Below are positions 49,897 through 58,893 of a stretch of DNA of 64,000 nucleotides, in pieces; positions within the stretch are counted from its first letter, which is position 1; each line of letters opens with the position of its first letter. Source of the DNA: DATARH01 sp963705325 (GTDB lineage Bacteria; Pseudomonadota; Alphaproteobacteria; ATCC43930; CGMCC-115725); assembly GCA_963705325.1 (NCBI GenBank), contig OY970069.1:5270001-5334000 (forward strand), read 5' to 3'. A program made the position numbers and the translations under genes. The notes under the pieces are model-generated. The model was given only the letters and a program-made list of their open reading frames with translations, ran no database searches and was not told the origin of the DNA.

Positions 49897-51291
49897 ATGT
49901 CCGATATGCCGGCCATTGCCGTACTCGGTCGCAAGCTCGACAGCATTCCGTTCAGCCCCTACCACATCGCCGTGATCCTGGTGCTGGGTCTTGTCGGCTT
50001 CACCGACGGCTACGATCTGGCGTTGACCGGTTCACTGCTGGTGCTGGCGAAAGGTCCGCTGCACATCACGCCTGATCAGATCCGCTGGCTGACCGTGGCC
50101 GCGACCATGTTCGTCGTCGTCGGCGGCTTCATCTCCGCAGCGATTTCCGACCATGTCAGCCGCAAGACGATCATCCAGATCGGCGTCGTCGCCATGACTT
50201 TCTTTACGCTGCTGATCCCGTTCGTGCAGACCGCCGAGCAGCTGATCGTCGTTCGCCTATTAACCGGTGTTGGGCTCGGCTTCGCGATCACCGCGCCGTT
50301 TCCGGTCGCCGCCGAGCTGATGCCGGCGCAGCATCGTCGGACCTATGGCGCGATCTACGAGATCTGCCTGGCGAGCGCCTTCGTGCTGCTGCCGTTCGTC
50401 GGCGGTCTGCTGGCGGGCAGCGACAACGGTTTTCGCTGGATCGCGCTGCCCGGGGGACTCGCGCTTTTCGTCGTGCCGATCCTCGTGCATCTGGTGATCC
50501 CGCAGAGCGCGCGCTGGCAGCTACGTCACGGCCGTACCAAAGAGGCGGTGGAGACCGTAAACCTGTACATCCAGCGCTGCGGCAACAAGGTGCCGCCGCT
50601 GACGGTCGCCGAGCTCGGCACCAACCTCGCTGAAACGCGCGAGCAGCTACCGAAGTTCAGCGCGCTCTTCGCGCCCGGCCAGTTCCGCTGGACCGCGGTT
50701 GGAATCCTCACCGCGATGTCCGCGGGCACGGCCTACTATCTAATTGCGATCCTCCTGCCGAAGGCGCTGATCGAACAAGGCGGCGCGGTGTCCACCGGCT
50801 TCGCCATCACGACGGTCGTCTTTCTGGCGACGATCCCCGGCAAGGCGTTCAATGCACTCCTAATGGAGTGGTGGGGACGCCGTTGGGCAATCGCTTACGC
50901 CATGTCGGGTGCGTTCCCCGGGCTGATCCTGATGGCGACCGCGCATCTTGGCGGCGACTATGCCGGCATCATGATGGCAGCCGGCGCGGTTATCCTCGGC
51001 TTCACCGCGCTGTCTTCCTTCACCATCGTACGGGTCTATTTGTCGGAACAGTTCCCCACGGAATTGCGCGGCCGGGGTAACGTGTTTGGCGAGGCCTTTG
51101 GCCGCATCTTCGCCGGCGTTCTGGCGCCATTCTTGATGGAGCCGCATGTCGCTGAGCCATTCACCTTCTTCGGCACGATCGTCATCGTCGTGATGTGCGG
51201 CGCGTTCATCCCGGTGCTGTTCGGCAAGGAAACCGTCGGCCAGCTCGAGGCCGTGACCGAGCGCGGAATGGCGTTCGAGGCCGCGGAGTAG
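49897..51291 (+). CDS. MFS transporter, AAHS-like
   Basis: The 464-residue permease has 12 predicted helices. LVLGLVGFTDGYDLALTGSLLVL in helix 1 is typical of AAHS/MHS-like permeases, with the acidic Asp. AAISDHVSRKTIIQIGV is loop 2-3 and RLLTGVGLGFAITAPFPVAAELMPAQHRRTYGA helices 4-5 with its loop. The late RVYLSEQFPTELRGRGNVFGEAFGR is the second-half motif. GGGGAGGA lies before the ATG. It probably imports an organic acid. No linked catabolic gene follows directly. Confidence 0.88.
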   Translation: MSDMPAIAVLGRKLDSIPFSPYHIAVILVLGLVGFTDGYDLALTGSLLVLAKGPLHITPDQIRWLTVAATMFVVVGGFISAAISDHVSRKTIIQIGVVAMTFFTLLIPFVQTAEQLIVVRLLTGVGLGFAITAPFPVAAELMPAQHRRTYGAIYEICLASAFVLLPFVGGLLAGSDNGFRWIALPGGLALFVVPILVHLVIPQSARWQLRHGRTKEAVETVNLYIQRCGNKVPPLTVAELGTNLAETREQLPKFSALFAPGQFRWTAVGILTAMSAGTAYYLIAILLPKALIEQGGAVSTGFAITTVVFLATIPGKAFNALLMEWWGRRWAIAYAMSGAFPGLILMATAHLGGDYAGIMMAAGAVILGFTALSSFTIVRVYLSEQFPTELRGRGNVFGEAFGRIFAGVLAPFLMEPHVAEPFTFFGTIVIVVMCGAFIPVLFGKETVGQLEAVTERGMAFEAAE

Positions 51292-51428
51292 GCACGATTG
51301 AGTGCGGCGGCAGGCCGGGGACCTGCCGCCGCCCGTTCTTCAGGAGACCGATGGCCGCATCGCGAAGCCGCTACCGGCGCGCCACCCAACCCGGTAAACT
51401 GTGGCCAGGTCAAATTGGTGAGGATGCC

Positions 51429-51923
51429 ATGATCCACCATCTGTCGATCGCCGCGCACGATCCGAAACATACCGCCGACGTGCTGGCGGACATGATGGGC
51501 GGCACCGCGGTGCCGTTCCCGCCCAACCCGGGGAGCTTCTTCGCGCTCCAGCTCGACGAGCACGGCTCGGGGGTCGAAGTCTATCCCGCCGATACGGCGC
51601 TCGAACCCAACGGCGACATCGGCGGCACCTTCTCGAAACGGGCCGGCATCACCGGGTTCGGCTCAACCCATTTCGCGCTCAGCGTCGCCACCGACGCCGC
51701 CAAGGTCAAAGCGATCGCCGCGCGCGAAGGCTGGAAGTGCTTCGACTGCAATCGCGGCCCGTTCCACGTCATCGAGGTGTGGGTCGAGAACAATCTGATG
51801 GTCGAGATCCTGCCGCCCGAGTACGCGCGGGAATATCTCGACTTCACCCGCCCCGACAGGTTCCTCGCCGCGCTCGCCAACGCGCCGCGCCAAACCTCTC
51901 GACACCGGCAAGCCGCCGAGTGA
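51429..51923 (+). CDS. Glyoxalase/VOC-like protein
   Basis: The 164-residue protein shows two VOC-like beta-alpha-beta-beta-beta modules: IHHLSIAAHDPKHTADVLADMMGG with His3/His4 as a possible metal ligand, and FGSTHFALSVATDAAKVKAIAAREGW in the second half, ending in WVENNLMVEILPPEY with Glu. Members include glyoxalase I, dioxygenases and fosfomycin-resistance proteins. Only a weak match to any of these is visible. A stem-loop begins three bases after its stop. Confidence 0.72.
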   Translation: MIHHLSIAAHDPKHTADVLADMMGGTAVPFPPNPGSFFALQLDEHGSGVEVYPADTALEPNGDIGGTFSKRAGITGFGSTHFALSVATDAAKVKAIAAREGWKCFDCNRGPFHVIEVWVENNLMVEILPPEYAREYLDFTRPDRFLAALANAPRQTSRHRQAAE

Positions 51924-51926
51924 CCA

Positions 51927-51948
51927 AGGCCGCCCGGGGCGGCGGCCT
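51927..51948 (+). terminator. Hairpin after VOC gene
   Basis: AGGCCGCC and GGCGGCCT form a perfect 8-bp stem with a 6-base loop, four bases after the VOC stop. A short GTTCC follows. Good position for termination; no long T-run. Confidence 0.45.
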
Positions 51949-51977
51949 GTTCCTCCAATCGCCAGCCCGCACCTGTC

Positions 51978-52302
51978 GACGACGATCGTCGAGATGGTGA
52001 GATCGCGGAACCATTGGTGGTTGGCGGGGATGAGATACCACGGCGCATAGGCGGTGCTTATCTTCTCCAGGGCATCCTCGAAGGCCTCAATATCTTTCGG
52101 CCAGAGCTCGCGTTCCGAATAGTCCAACTCGCGGATCTTCCAATGCTGAGCCGGGTCGTCCAGCCTTGCCTTGAATCGCGCGAGCTACTCTTCCGGGCTG
52201 ATGTGCAGGTAGAACTTGAGGATACGGGTGCCGCTGGCGCTCAGCTGTCTTTCGAAGTCGGTGATCAATTCATAGCGCTTCGACCACACCGATTTGGGAG
52301 CC
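51978..52302 (-). pseudogene. Polyphosphate kinase 2 (PPK2) fragment with internal stop
   Basis: On the minus strand one frame reads SVWSKRYELITDFERQL, TRILKFYLHISPEE, an amber TAG (52187-52185), then LARFKARLDDPAQHWKI, ELWPKDIEAFEDALEK and APWYLIPANHQWFRDLTIS. These are consecutive blocks of the C-terminal half of PPK2-type polyphosphate:nucleotide phosphotransferases. The Walker A and lid parts that should precede are gone, and the last helix is missing too. The stop replaces a polar residue (usually Gln or Lys). It is a decayed remnant, not a functional gene. Confidence 0.85.
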
Positions 52303-52308
52303 TTTGCA

Positions 52309-52557
52309 CTACCGATCCCTCACCGACAACACGGATTTGCTGGCTTCCGAAACGCGAACGATCTTGTAGTTTCGGCCCTGAGCGCTGTTTGGAGCGTCCG
52401 TAGCTTGCATGGGGAGCGCGAACCCGATCGTCAGGGTCCAGACCGCGAGATGGTCGTCGTAGAGGAACTCCTCGAGGCGCACGTTTTCCGGAGTCTCGGG
52501 CGCGAACAGCTCGTTGACCTGCTGTCTCGCGACCGCGACGGCCTCTTTTAAATTCAT
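52309..52557 (-). CDS. Small conserved-looking protein (PepSY-like shape)
   Basis: The 82-residue protein starts MNLKEAVAVARQQVNELF and ends with YKIVRVSEASKSVLSVRDR, a helix followed by two or three strands. This resembles short PepSY-like or conserved hypothetical proteins of rhizobia. There is no signal peptide. It lies directly upstream (minus) of the PPK2 fragment and seven bases downstream of the LLM monooxygenase, so it is probably in the operon of the latter. Confidence 0.6.
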   Translation of the reverse strand: MNLKEAVAVARQQVNELFAPETPENVRLEEFLYDDHLAVWTLTIGFALPMQATDAPNSAQGRNYKIVRVSEASKSVLSVRDR

Positions 52558-52563
52558 CGATGC

Positions 52564-53964
52564 CTACTGCGCCGCGTTCCGCCGCGCCGCGTGCCAGTCG
52601 GCGGCGCGCGGGATCGGCAGGCCGAGATTGTCGCGCAAGGTCGGACCCTCGTAATCCTTGTGGAAGAGGCCGCGACGCTGCAGCTCGGGCACCAGGAGGC
52701 GCACCACGTCGTCATAGGCGCCGGGCATACTGGTCGCCGCCAAGACGAACCCGTCGCAGGCCGGCGCGGTGAACCACTCCTCCATCTGGTCGGCGACCTG
52801 TTTCGGGTTGCCGACGAACATCGGATGCTCCTTCACCGTGCCGCGGCCGGAGATGGTGATGAAGTCGCGCACCGTCGGGTTCTTTTTGCCCGACAGCCGC
52901 ACCACCCGGTCGCGAAAGCCTTGGAACGACAATTCGGCCATCTCGCCGTCGCTAAACGGCTCGTCGAGCGGCTTGCTGGCGAAATCGTAATTGAGCACCT
53001 CGGAGAGCAGGACCAGCGCGTCGACATCGCGCGCCGTCGCCTCGATAACCGCGCGCTTGTCTTGCGCGGCTGCCTCGCTTTCGCCGACGCACACGTAGCA
53101 GGCCGGCGCCACGCGCACGCTCGCGGGGTCGCGGCCGGCGGCGGCGATAGCGGTTTTGAAGGCGGCGTATTCGCGGATGCCGTCCTGCAGGCCGTGGAAA
53201 ATCACGAACACCAAATCGGCCCATTTGGCGGCGAAAGCCTGGCCGCGGCCGGACTGTCCCGCCTGGATCAGCACCGGCTGCCCCTGCGGCGAGCGCGGCA
53301 CGCTAAATGGCCCGCGCGACTGGAAATACCGACCCACATGGTCAAGCCGATGCACTTTGGCCGGGTCGGCGAAGCGGCCCATCGCCTTGTCGAGGATCAG
53401 CGCGTCGTCCTCCCAGGTATTCCAGTGGCCGAGCACCACCTCCATGAACTCGTCGGCGCGGTCGTAGCGGGCGTCGTGCTCCATGTGCTCGCGCTGTCCG
53501 AAGTTCCTGGCTTCGGCGCGGTTGAGCGAAGTGACGATGTTCCAGGCGGCGCGGCCTTTCAGCATCAGATCCATGGTCGCAAAGACGCGGGCGACGTGGA
53601 ATGGTTCGTAATAGGTCGTCGAATAGGTCGCGCCGAGCCCGAGCCGCCGCGTCACCGCGCCCATCATCATGATGGTCGTGCATGGATCGAGCTTGACCGC
53701 GCGCACCCCGGCCGCTACCGCCTCGGCGTGCTCGCCGGTATAAATGTCGGGGAGCGCCAGCCGGTCGTCGAAGAACGCCATCTGGATCTTGCCGTCCTCC
53801 AGCGTGCGGGCGATGCGCTGGTAGTATTCCGGCGACAGGAAATCCGTCATCGTCGCCGGATGGCGCCACGAGCCGGGCAGGTTGGAGCAGTTCTGCGCCT
53901 GCAGAAAGGCGACCAGCGTCATCATGCGGTTCTGGGAGGTCATGCAGGCGTTCTCTGTGTTCAT
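52564..53964 (-). CDS. LLM-class monooxygenase, NtaA/SnaA/DszA type
   Basis: The 466-residue flavin monooxygenase belongs to the long NtaA/SnaA/DszA group, which uses FMNH2 from a separate reductase to attack C-N or C-S bonds. Features: WRHPATMTDFLSPEYYQRIARTLE, MAFFDDRLALPDIY, GLGATYSTTYYEPFHVARVFATMD, GRAAWNIVTSLNRAEARNFG, and SPQGQPVLIQAGQSGRGQAFA, all diagnostic for this branch. Starts at GTG 53970, ATG 53964 and ATG 53943 are possible. No reductase is adjacent. Substrates could be a chelator, a sulfur heterocycle or a sulfonate. Confidence 0.92.
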   Translation of the reverse strand: MNTENACMTSQNRMMTLVAFLQAQNCSNLPGSWRHPATMTDFLSPEYYQRIARTLEDGKIQMAFFDDRLALPDIYTGEHAEAVAAGVRAVKLDPCTTIMMMGAVTRRLGLGATYSTTYYEPFHVARVFATMDLMLKGRAAWNIVTSLNRAEARNFGQREHMEHDARYDRADEFMEVVLGHWNTWEDDALILDKAMGRFADPAKVHRLDHVGRYFQSRGPFSVPRSPQGQPVLIQAGQSGRGQAFAAKWADLVFVIFHGLQDGIREYAAFKTAIAAAGRDPASVRVAPACYVCVGESEAAAQDKRAVIEATARDVDALVLLSEVLNYDFASKPLDEPFSDGEMAELSFQGFRDRVVRLSGKKNPTVRDFITISGRGTVKEHPMFVGNPKQVADQMEEWFTAPACDGFVLAATSMPGAYDDVVRLLVPELQRRGLFHKDYEGPTLRDNLGLPIPRAADWHAARRNAAQ

Positions 53965-54011
53965 CGGCACTCAGCTGCGCCGGCTCGGGAAGAGTAAACC
54001 GGAACGCTCGA

Positions 54012-55316
54012 TCAGTGCACCGTCGCCAAGCCGGCGATCGGGAGAGCCGCCGCGCCTCGCCGCCGCGCGCTCAGCATCCGCCGCGCATCCTCGGGGCGGC
54101 CTGCGCCTAGATAAGCCTTCAACAGCGTGAACTCCACCAGGTCGAGCTGGGCGCGGCTGCCGCCGATGCGCTCGAGTTCGCCGGAATTCGGTTCCAGCGC
54201 GTCGATCGCGGCGGCGAAATCGCGCCGCTCGAACGCGGCAAAGGCGCACGATACCGCCGGAACCAGAGGACCCGACGGATACCGGCCCGCTCCCGCGAGT
54301 TGCTTCATCTGCTCGGCGCGGGCCGCCAATGCCGCATCATCGCCGGCCACGACCTGCGTGAGCGCGATATGCAGGTCGGAAAAGGCATCGCCGGCACGGG
54401 GGAACGCGCCGGTCGCGAGATCGTGCATCACCTGCCACGCCTCGGCGTCGCGCGGATAGCCGGCGAGTTCCCAGCGCCACAGAAACGCGGCCGCATCATT
54501 CACCTTCCCGCGCGGCGGGCCGCTATGGACATCGGGCGCGAAGGCTTCGCTGAAAAGCCGGCGCGCCGCTGCCGCGTCGCCGGCCTCGAGGTGGCCGAGC
54601 GCGAGATGCCAACTCAGGTGACTATAGAGCGCACCGCCCCGCGGATAGGTGGTCAGCCAAGACGCCAGGAAGGCACATGCCGCATTCGGGTCGCCCTCCT
54701 CATAACAGAGGTGCGCACGCGCATGCGCCGCCCAAGGGTTTTTCGGGTTTTGCGCGAGGGAACGGTCGATCAACGGGCGAGCGGCCTTGCGCTGTCCATT
54801 CTCGGAAAGCGCCATGCCATGATGCGCGGTGAACCACCAATCATCGCCGTAGCTCGGGGCCAGTTCGTCGAGCAGCTTTAGCAGCATGCGTTTCTGGCCG
54901 GCTCGCCCGGAACTGCCGATCAGACCATTGGTGAACGCTGTCGTGCTGAGCACCAAGACGTCGCGCGGCCAAGCGTCGAGGTGCGCCGGCAGCGCGGCGA
55001 GCGCGGCCTCGGAGTCACCTGCCACGAGCAGAGCGAAGAATGCGACGTGGCTCGCTTCCCGCGCGGACAGTCCCGTGGTCAGGGCATTGGCCGCCGCCAT
55101 CGAGGCGCGTGCCGCCGCCGCGTCCCCGCGTTGCAGCAGCGCGTGGGCCTTGGCGGCATGGGCAAGGGCAAAGCCGGGCGCCGCAGCGATGGCGCGGTCG
55201 AACGCCTCGATCGCGCCCGGATACATAGTCAGTTTCGTTTCGCAGCCCTCGACATAGGCGTCTCGCGCCGCGGACGATCCAATCGACAAGGGAAGTCCGT
55301 ACCGGTCCGTCAGCAT
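54012..55316 (-). CDS. TTC38-like tetratricopeptide repeat protein
   Basis: The 434-residue soluble protein begins MLTDRYGLPLSIGSSAARDAYVEGCE, the start of TTC38-family proteins. TPR-like helical pairs follow: AIEAFDRAIAAAPGFALAHAAKAHAL, then a block with DDWWFTAHHGMALSENGQ and ALYSHLSWHLALGHLEAGDAAAARRLF. Start ATG 55316 has GAGG ten bases upstream; the longer frame to 55466 is less family-like. Function is unknown but such proteins are common in alphaproteobacteria. It is on the same strand as the NtaA-like gene, 47 bases upstream of it. Confidence 0.82.
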   Translation of the reverse strand: MLTDRYGLPLSIGSSAARDAYVEGCETKLTMYPGAIEAFDRAIAAAPGFALAHAAKAHALLQRGDAAAARASMAAANALTTGLSAREASHVAFFALLVAGDSEAALAALPAHLDAWPRDVLVLSTTAFTNGLIGSSGRAGQKRMLLKLLDELAPSYGDDWWFTAHHGMALSENGQRKAARPLIDRSLAQNPKNPWAAHARAHLCYEEGDPNAACAFLASWLTTYPRGGALYSHLSWHLALGHLEAGDAAAARRLFSEAFAPDVHSGPPRGKVNDAAAFLWRWELAGYPRDAEAWQVMHDLATGAFPRAGDAFSDLHIALTQVVAGDDAALAARAEQMKQLAGAGRYPSGPLVPAVSCAFAAFERRDFAAAIDALEPNSGELERIGGSRAQLDLVEFTLLKAYLGAGRPEDARRMLSARRRGAAALPIAGLATVH

Positions 55317-55768
55317 GAGCGCCTCATCGCGGGATTGGCGAGAGACGATACACCCGGTCTTGTCGATTCGGGCCGCCAGACTTCGTTGACCTATGTCCAT
55401 GACCAACCGAGCGCAGCGTCGTTGCGCTACTCGAATGCTCGGCCATTTTAGCCATCTAGCCCGCACCGGCTGGTGCGGGACGGAGACGTTGCCAATCGAG
55501 CTCCTAACAAGGCCCAGTCCGACCTGTCATCGCTGGTTTGTTTGGCCGCCACTCGATCATTGGCCGTTGTTGGCGCTGAGCAGCCGGAGAAAAGCTGCAC
55601 CTAGCAGCAGCTGAAGGGCGGCGTAGAGCGAAGCGCCCCAACCACGTGTCGCGCAACGCTTCGGCACAGTAACTATTTCTTCATCTAACCATCACGGATC
55701 CGAACCAATTTTTGGATCAGTTTGTCGCCGTGCTGTCGCGCTGATTTCGGATCGCTATCGAGCTCGGA
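55317..55768. other. Intergenic region, no firm gene
   Basis: These 452 bases separate the TTC38-like gene from the methyltransferase. I see no terminator or RNA gene. A 36-codon frame on the minus strand (about 55666-55556, hydrophobic, SLYAALQLLLGAAFLRLL) has a GTG start without a ribosome-binding site and is not called. The stretch 55660-55760 is AT-richer and likely holds the promoter of the lipid methyltransferase. Confidence 0.35.
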
Positions 55769-56425
55769 ATGACGTCAGAACTTGATCAGGTCACCGTAAG
55801 AAAGGCTTATGCGCGCTGGGCTCCCGTTTATGACCTCGTTTTCGGCAAGCTGTTTGATCGTGGTCGCCAGGCGGCTATTGCGGCGGCGGAACAGGTTGGC
55901 GGGCGGATCCTCGAAGTCGGCGTTGGCACAGGAATTTCGCTTCCCGACTACTCGCCGGCTAATCGCATTATCGGCGTCGACCTCTCCGAACCAATGCTAA
56001 GCAAGGCGCGAGACCGCGTTGCGCGGATGTCACTTACGAACGTGGTGGGGCTCGAAGCGATGGATGCAGAGCACCTGTCGTTTGCGGACGGTTCGTTCGA
56101 CGTTGTCATTGCCCTCTACGTCGTCTCCACAGTCCCTAACCCCGAGGCTGCGCTCGACGAGTTTGCCCGCGTGGTTCGGCCGGGCGGCGAGATCGTCCTA
56201 GCGAATCGGGTTGGGGCAGAGTCCGGCTTGCGCCGGGTAACCGAGGGGATGCTGCAACCCCTCGTCCGCCGCCTCGGGTGGCGGACCGAGTTCCCGTGGA
56301 GCCGATTCGCTCTCTGGATCGAGCAGAGGAGCGACATACACCTGATCGAGCGGCTGCCCATGCCCCCCTTCGGACATTTTTCGCTCCTCAGGTTCGGGAA
56401 ATTGGCGCAAGGAGCCGTGCCTTGA
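55769..56425 (+). CDS. pmtA: PmtA-like phospholipid N-methyltransferase
   Basis: The 218-residue enzyme resembles the Rhodobacter-type phosphatidylethanolamine N-methyltransferase (PmtA/UbiE-like): KAYARWAPVYDLVFGKLFDRGRQ at the N-terminus is characteristic, then motif I GGRILEVGVGTGISLP, IGVDLSEPMLSKAR and VIALYVVSTVPNPEAALDEFARVVRPGGEI. There is no membrane helix; such enzymes bind the membrane surface. A phosphatidylserine decarboxylase 3 kb away would supply PE. Other class I methyltransferases look similar, so the substrate is inferred. Confidence 0.82.
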   Translation: MTSELDQVTVRKAYARWAPVYDLVFGKLFDRGRQAAIAAAEQVGGRILEVGVGTGISLPDYSPANRIIGVDLSEPMLSKARDRVARMSLTNVVGLEAMDAEHLSFADGSFDVVIALYVVSTVPNPEAALDEFARVVRPGGEIVLANRVGAESGLRRVTEGMLQPLVRRLGWRTEFPWSRFALWIEQRSDIHLIERLPMPPFGHFSLLRFGKLAQGAVP

Positions 56426-56550
56426 AAATGGCGCTCAAACGTCGTGCCCGGCACCCGGCAAATAGGGTCGCCCGATTTGCTCGGTGTCGGCGATCGCTCG
56501 TCCCGGCGCGAGCATGGATAAGCGCAAGTAGAGGAAATCGGAGGTCTTCA

Positions 56551-57159
56551 TTGACCGCTTTCAGAGAGACACTCAAAACGCAGCGTTGGGACGATCATCG
56601 CTACTATCATCACAGCCTCGTCAACCAATCGCTTCATCTGTTGAGCGCGATCAGCTTCCTTTTTGCCTACGCGCTCTTGTTTTGGGCTCCCTGGCTGGCC
56701 GGGCTCATCGGCTGGGCGATATCAATGACGAGCCGCCAGATCGGTCATTTTTTCTTCGAGCCCAAGGGTTATGATGAGGCAAATCAAGCAACTCATGAAT
56801 ACAAAGAGAAAATAAAGGTTGGATATAACCTGAAGCGAAAAGTAATTCTGCATGAAATTTGGATAGCATCGCCGATCATACTTTACATCGAGCCGCCGTT
56901 GTTCGGTCTCTGCAAGCCCTACGTTGGTGCACCTGAGTTCATCCACCGCGTTGGACAAATCTGGCTTTGCCTCGGTATTTCGGGCCTGGTGTTTCGATCG
57001 CTCTACCTATCCGTTACCCGAGACGTCGTGACGGGATTAGCCTGGGCGACAAAAATCCTCACCGACCCGTTTCATGACATCAAGCTTTACCATAGGGCAC
57101 CGCTCTGTCTGCTGAATCGCGGGATGATGGATCCGGTGGCCGCCGATAATCACGGCTGA
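56551..57159 (+). CDS. Integral membrane protein, Mpo1/DUF962-like
   Basis: From TTG 56551 the protein has 202 residues. The start is chosen because GGAGGT lies six bases upstream and the sequence before it is arginine-rich and unstructured. About four hydrophobic helices occur (about 25-60, 105-125, 135-160), and a short SRQIGHFFFEPKGYDEANQ recalls the GHxxFE motif of Mpo1/DUF962-type ER or membrane enzymes, which oxidise long-chain 2-hydroxy fatty acids. His and Glu in that motif are candidates for metal binding. It lies between PmtA-like and aminotransferase genes. The part 56760-56880 is AT-richer. Confidence 0.62.
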   Translation: MTAFRETLKTQRWDDHRYYHHSLVNQSLHLLSAISFLFAYALLFWAPWLAGLIGWAISMTSRQIGHFFFEPKGYDEANQATHEYKEKIKVGYNLKRKVILHEIWIASPIILYIEPPLFGLCKPYVGAPEFIHRVGQIWLCLGISGLVFRSLYLSVTRDVVTGLAWATKILTDPFHDIKLYHRAPLCLLNRGMMDPVAADNHG

Positions 57160-57181
57160 GGGCAGGGCCGCACCTGCCCTC
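57158..57181. terminator. Bidirectional hairpin between convergent genes
   Basis: GAGGGCAGG and CCTGCCCTC form a perfect 9-bp stem with a 6-base loop. The stem begins inside the TGA of the membrane protein and ends five bases before the aminotransferase stop. No T-run is present. Confidence 0.5.
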
Positions 57182-57185
57182 TCGC

Positions 57186-58868
57186 TCATTCCCGCCCGGT
57201 CCGATGCGCCGAGAGCCAGTGAGCGACGATCTCGCGCAAGATCCGGCGCCTAATCTTCTTGTTGGTGGTAAACGGATGCCGCCACCACCAGCCGGCGCGC
57301 TTCATCGATTCGGCGGCCCTGACGAACCGGTCGGCGACGGCGTCGAACTCGGCTTCGGTATAATTCAGGCTGAAGATCAGTCGACCCGTGCCGACCCAGC
57401 TGAGCGCCAAGCCTTCCTCGCGGAGGTAGTACTGGAACATCCAATTGTACGCGGATGGCGAGGTGTAATAGACCAGCCAGATCGACGACAAATTCGCCAC
57501 CTGTACCGGAAGGTCGGCATCGTGCAGACGCCGATTGAGCGCACTCGCCCGCCGATCCCAAACAGCATCGAGACCGTCGTACAGCGAGACGGTAGCGGGG
57601 TCGTCCAGTGCCCGCAGGAACTCGTTCATCGCCGCCATGACATAGGGGTGCGAGTGAAATGTCCCGCGTGCGAAGCAAATGTCGGCCGGGCGATCCTCGC
57701 GGAAGCGGCGCATAACCTCCTTGCGGCCGCAAACGGCGCCGACCGGAAGCCCGCCGCCCAGCGTCTTGCCGTAGGTCACGAGGTCGGGCCTTACCCCGAA
57801 ATATTCCTGCGCGCCTCCCATGGCCAGGCGAAAGCCGACAAAGACCTCGTCGAAGATCAAGACGATGCCGCGCTCGGTGCAGACCGCCCGCAGCTTTGCC
57901 AGCCAGGCCGCATAGGCGGCACGATCGAACCGCGCGGACCGCGCGCTGTCGACCAGGGTCGAATTGCCCGGGGCGCTGCTATTTGGATGCAGTGCCTGCA
58001 AGGGATTGACCAGCACGCAGGCTATATCGTGGCGATGGCGGAGGACCCGGAGCGAATCGTCCGACATGTCCTTCAGCGTATATGTCGTCTCGGCCGGCAC
58101 CGGATTGCCGACACCTGGCTGCACATCGCCCCACCAGCCGTGATAGGCGCCGCAGAAGCGCACCAGGTGGGTGCGCCTGGTGTGATAGCGAGCCAACCTA
58201 ACGGCCTGCATGACAGCTTCAGTCCCGGACATATGGAAAGAGACTTCGTCCATCCCGGAAAGCTGTGCGAGCCGCCTGACATTGTCGGCGACCACCGGAT
58301 GGTAGTAACCCAAGATCGGGCCGAGCGCCGCCACGCGTTGCTGCGCCCGCTCGATGCACCCCTTGTAAAAGTCGCACCCGAAAAGATTGGCGCCGTAAGA
58401 GCCCGTGAGGTCGTAGAAGGTGTTGCCATCGAGATCGGTCGTCGTAACCCCAGCGGCCGATTCGATAAACGCGCCAACGGGAAGATGGCGCCGCACGTAT
58501 CGGCTGAATTGAAACGGTACGCGATACAACTCGGTGAATTGCAGATCCGAGATCAGCCCGGTGACTTCGGCCGTCAGCTCCAGGGTGCGGGCGTATCGCG
58601 TCCGATACAGATCGGCGAGGCGCTCGAAATCCGTCCGGCGCCGCATCACCACGTCATCCGGAGCGCCATCAGCCGTAAAGAACTGAGATTCCTCATATTG
58701 GTAAAACGGCACCAGCGCGGCGACGCGCTTGGCGATGCGAGCGTGCCCGCCGAGGGATGGATGCTTCGCCCTCGAGAGCTCGAAGCGCGGCTTCAGCAGG
58801 GCCGGCGGCGCTGCCAAAGCAAAGGCACCCAGCGCATAATACGCGGCGGTCGGAATGCCCAAATCCAT
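57186..58868 (-). CDS. Class III PLP aminotransferase with long N-terminal extension
   Basis: The 560-residue protein has a glutamate-1-semialdehyde aminotransferase-like core (about 130-510): TTTDLDGNTFYDLTGSYGANLFG, FHMSGTEAVMQAVRLARYHTRR, RFCGAYHGWWGDVQ, IVLIFDEVFVGFRLAMGG and the PLP lysine in VTYGKTLGGGLPVGAVCG. Typical enzymes have 420-460 residues. Here about 130 extra residues come first, with a hydrophobic segment (YYALGAFALAAPPALL) that could anchor it to the membrane. The C-terminal 40 residues are basic (RWWWRHPF..NKKIRRRILREI). Location beside PE-forming and methylating genes suggests amination of a lipid precursor, which is inference. Confidence 0.85.
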   Translation of the reverse strand: MDLGIPTAAYYALGAFALAAPPALLKPRFELSRAKHPSLGGHARIAKRVAALVPFYQYEESQFFTADGAPDDVVMRRRTDFERLADLYRTRYARTLELTAEVTGLISDLQFTELYRVPFQFSRYVRRHLPVGAFIESAAGVTTTDLDGNTFYDLTGSYGANLFGCDFYKGCIERAQQRVAALGPILGYYHPVVADNVRRLAQLSGMDEVSFHMSGTEAVMQAVRLARYHTRRTHLVRFCGAYHGWWGDVQPGVGNPVPAETTYTLKDMSDDSLRVLRHRHDIACVLVNPLQALHPNSSAPGNSTLVDSARSARFDRAAYAAWLAKLRAVCTERGIVLIFDEVFVGFRLAMGGAQEYFGVRPDLVTYGKTLGGGLPVGAVCGRKEVMRRFREDRPADICFARGTFHSHPYVMAAMNEFLRALDDPATVSLYDGLDAVWDRRASALNRRLHDADLPVQVANLSSIWLVYYTSPSAYNWMFQYYLREEGLALSWVGTGRLIFSLNYTEAEFDAVADRFVRAAESMKRAGWWWRHPFTTNKKIRRRILREIVAHWLSAHRTGRE

Positions 58869-58893
58869 TCAGCAGTGACTAAGCTCGGATCTT

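Noticed and set aside
55556..55666. Short hydrophobic minus-strand frame (about 36 codons)
   Set aside because: A possible tiny membrane protein, but GTG start without a ribosome-binding site and no supporting context.
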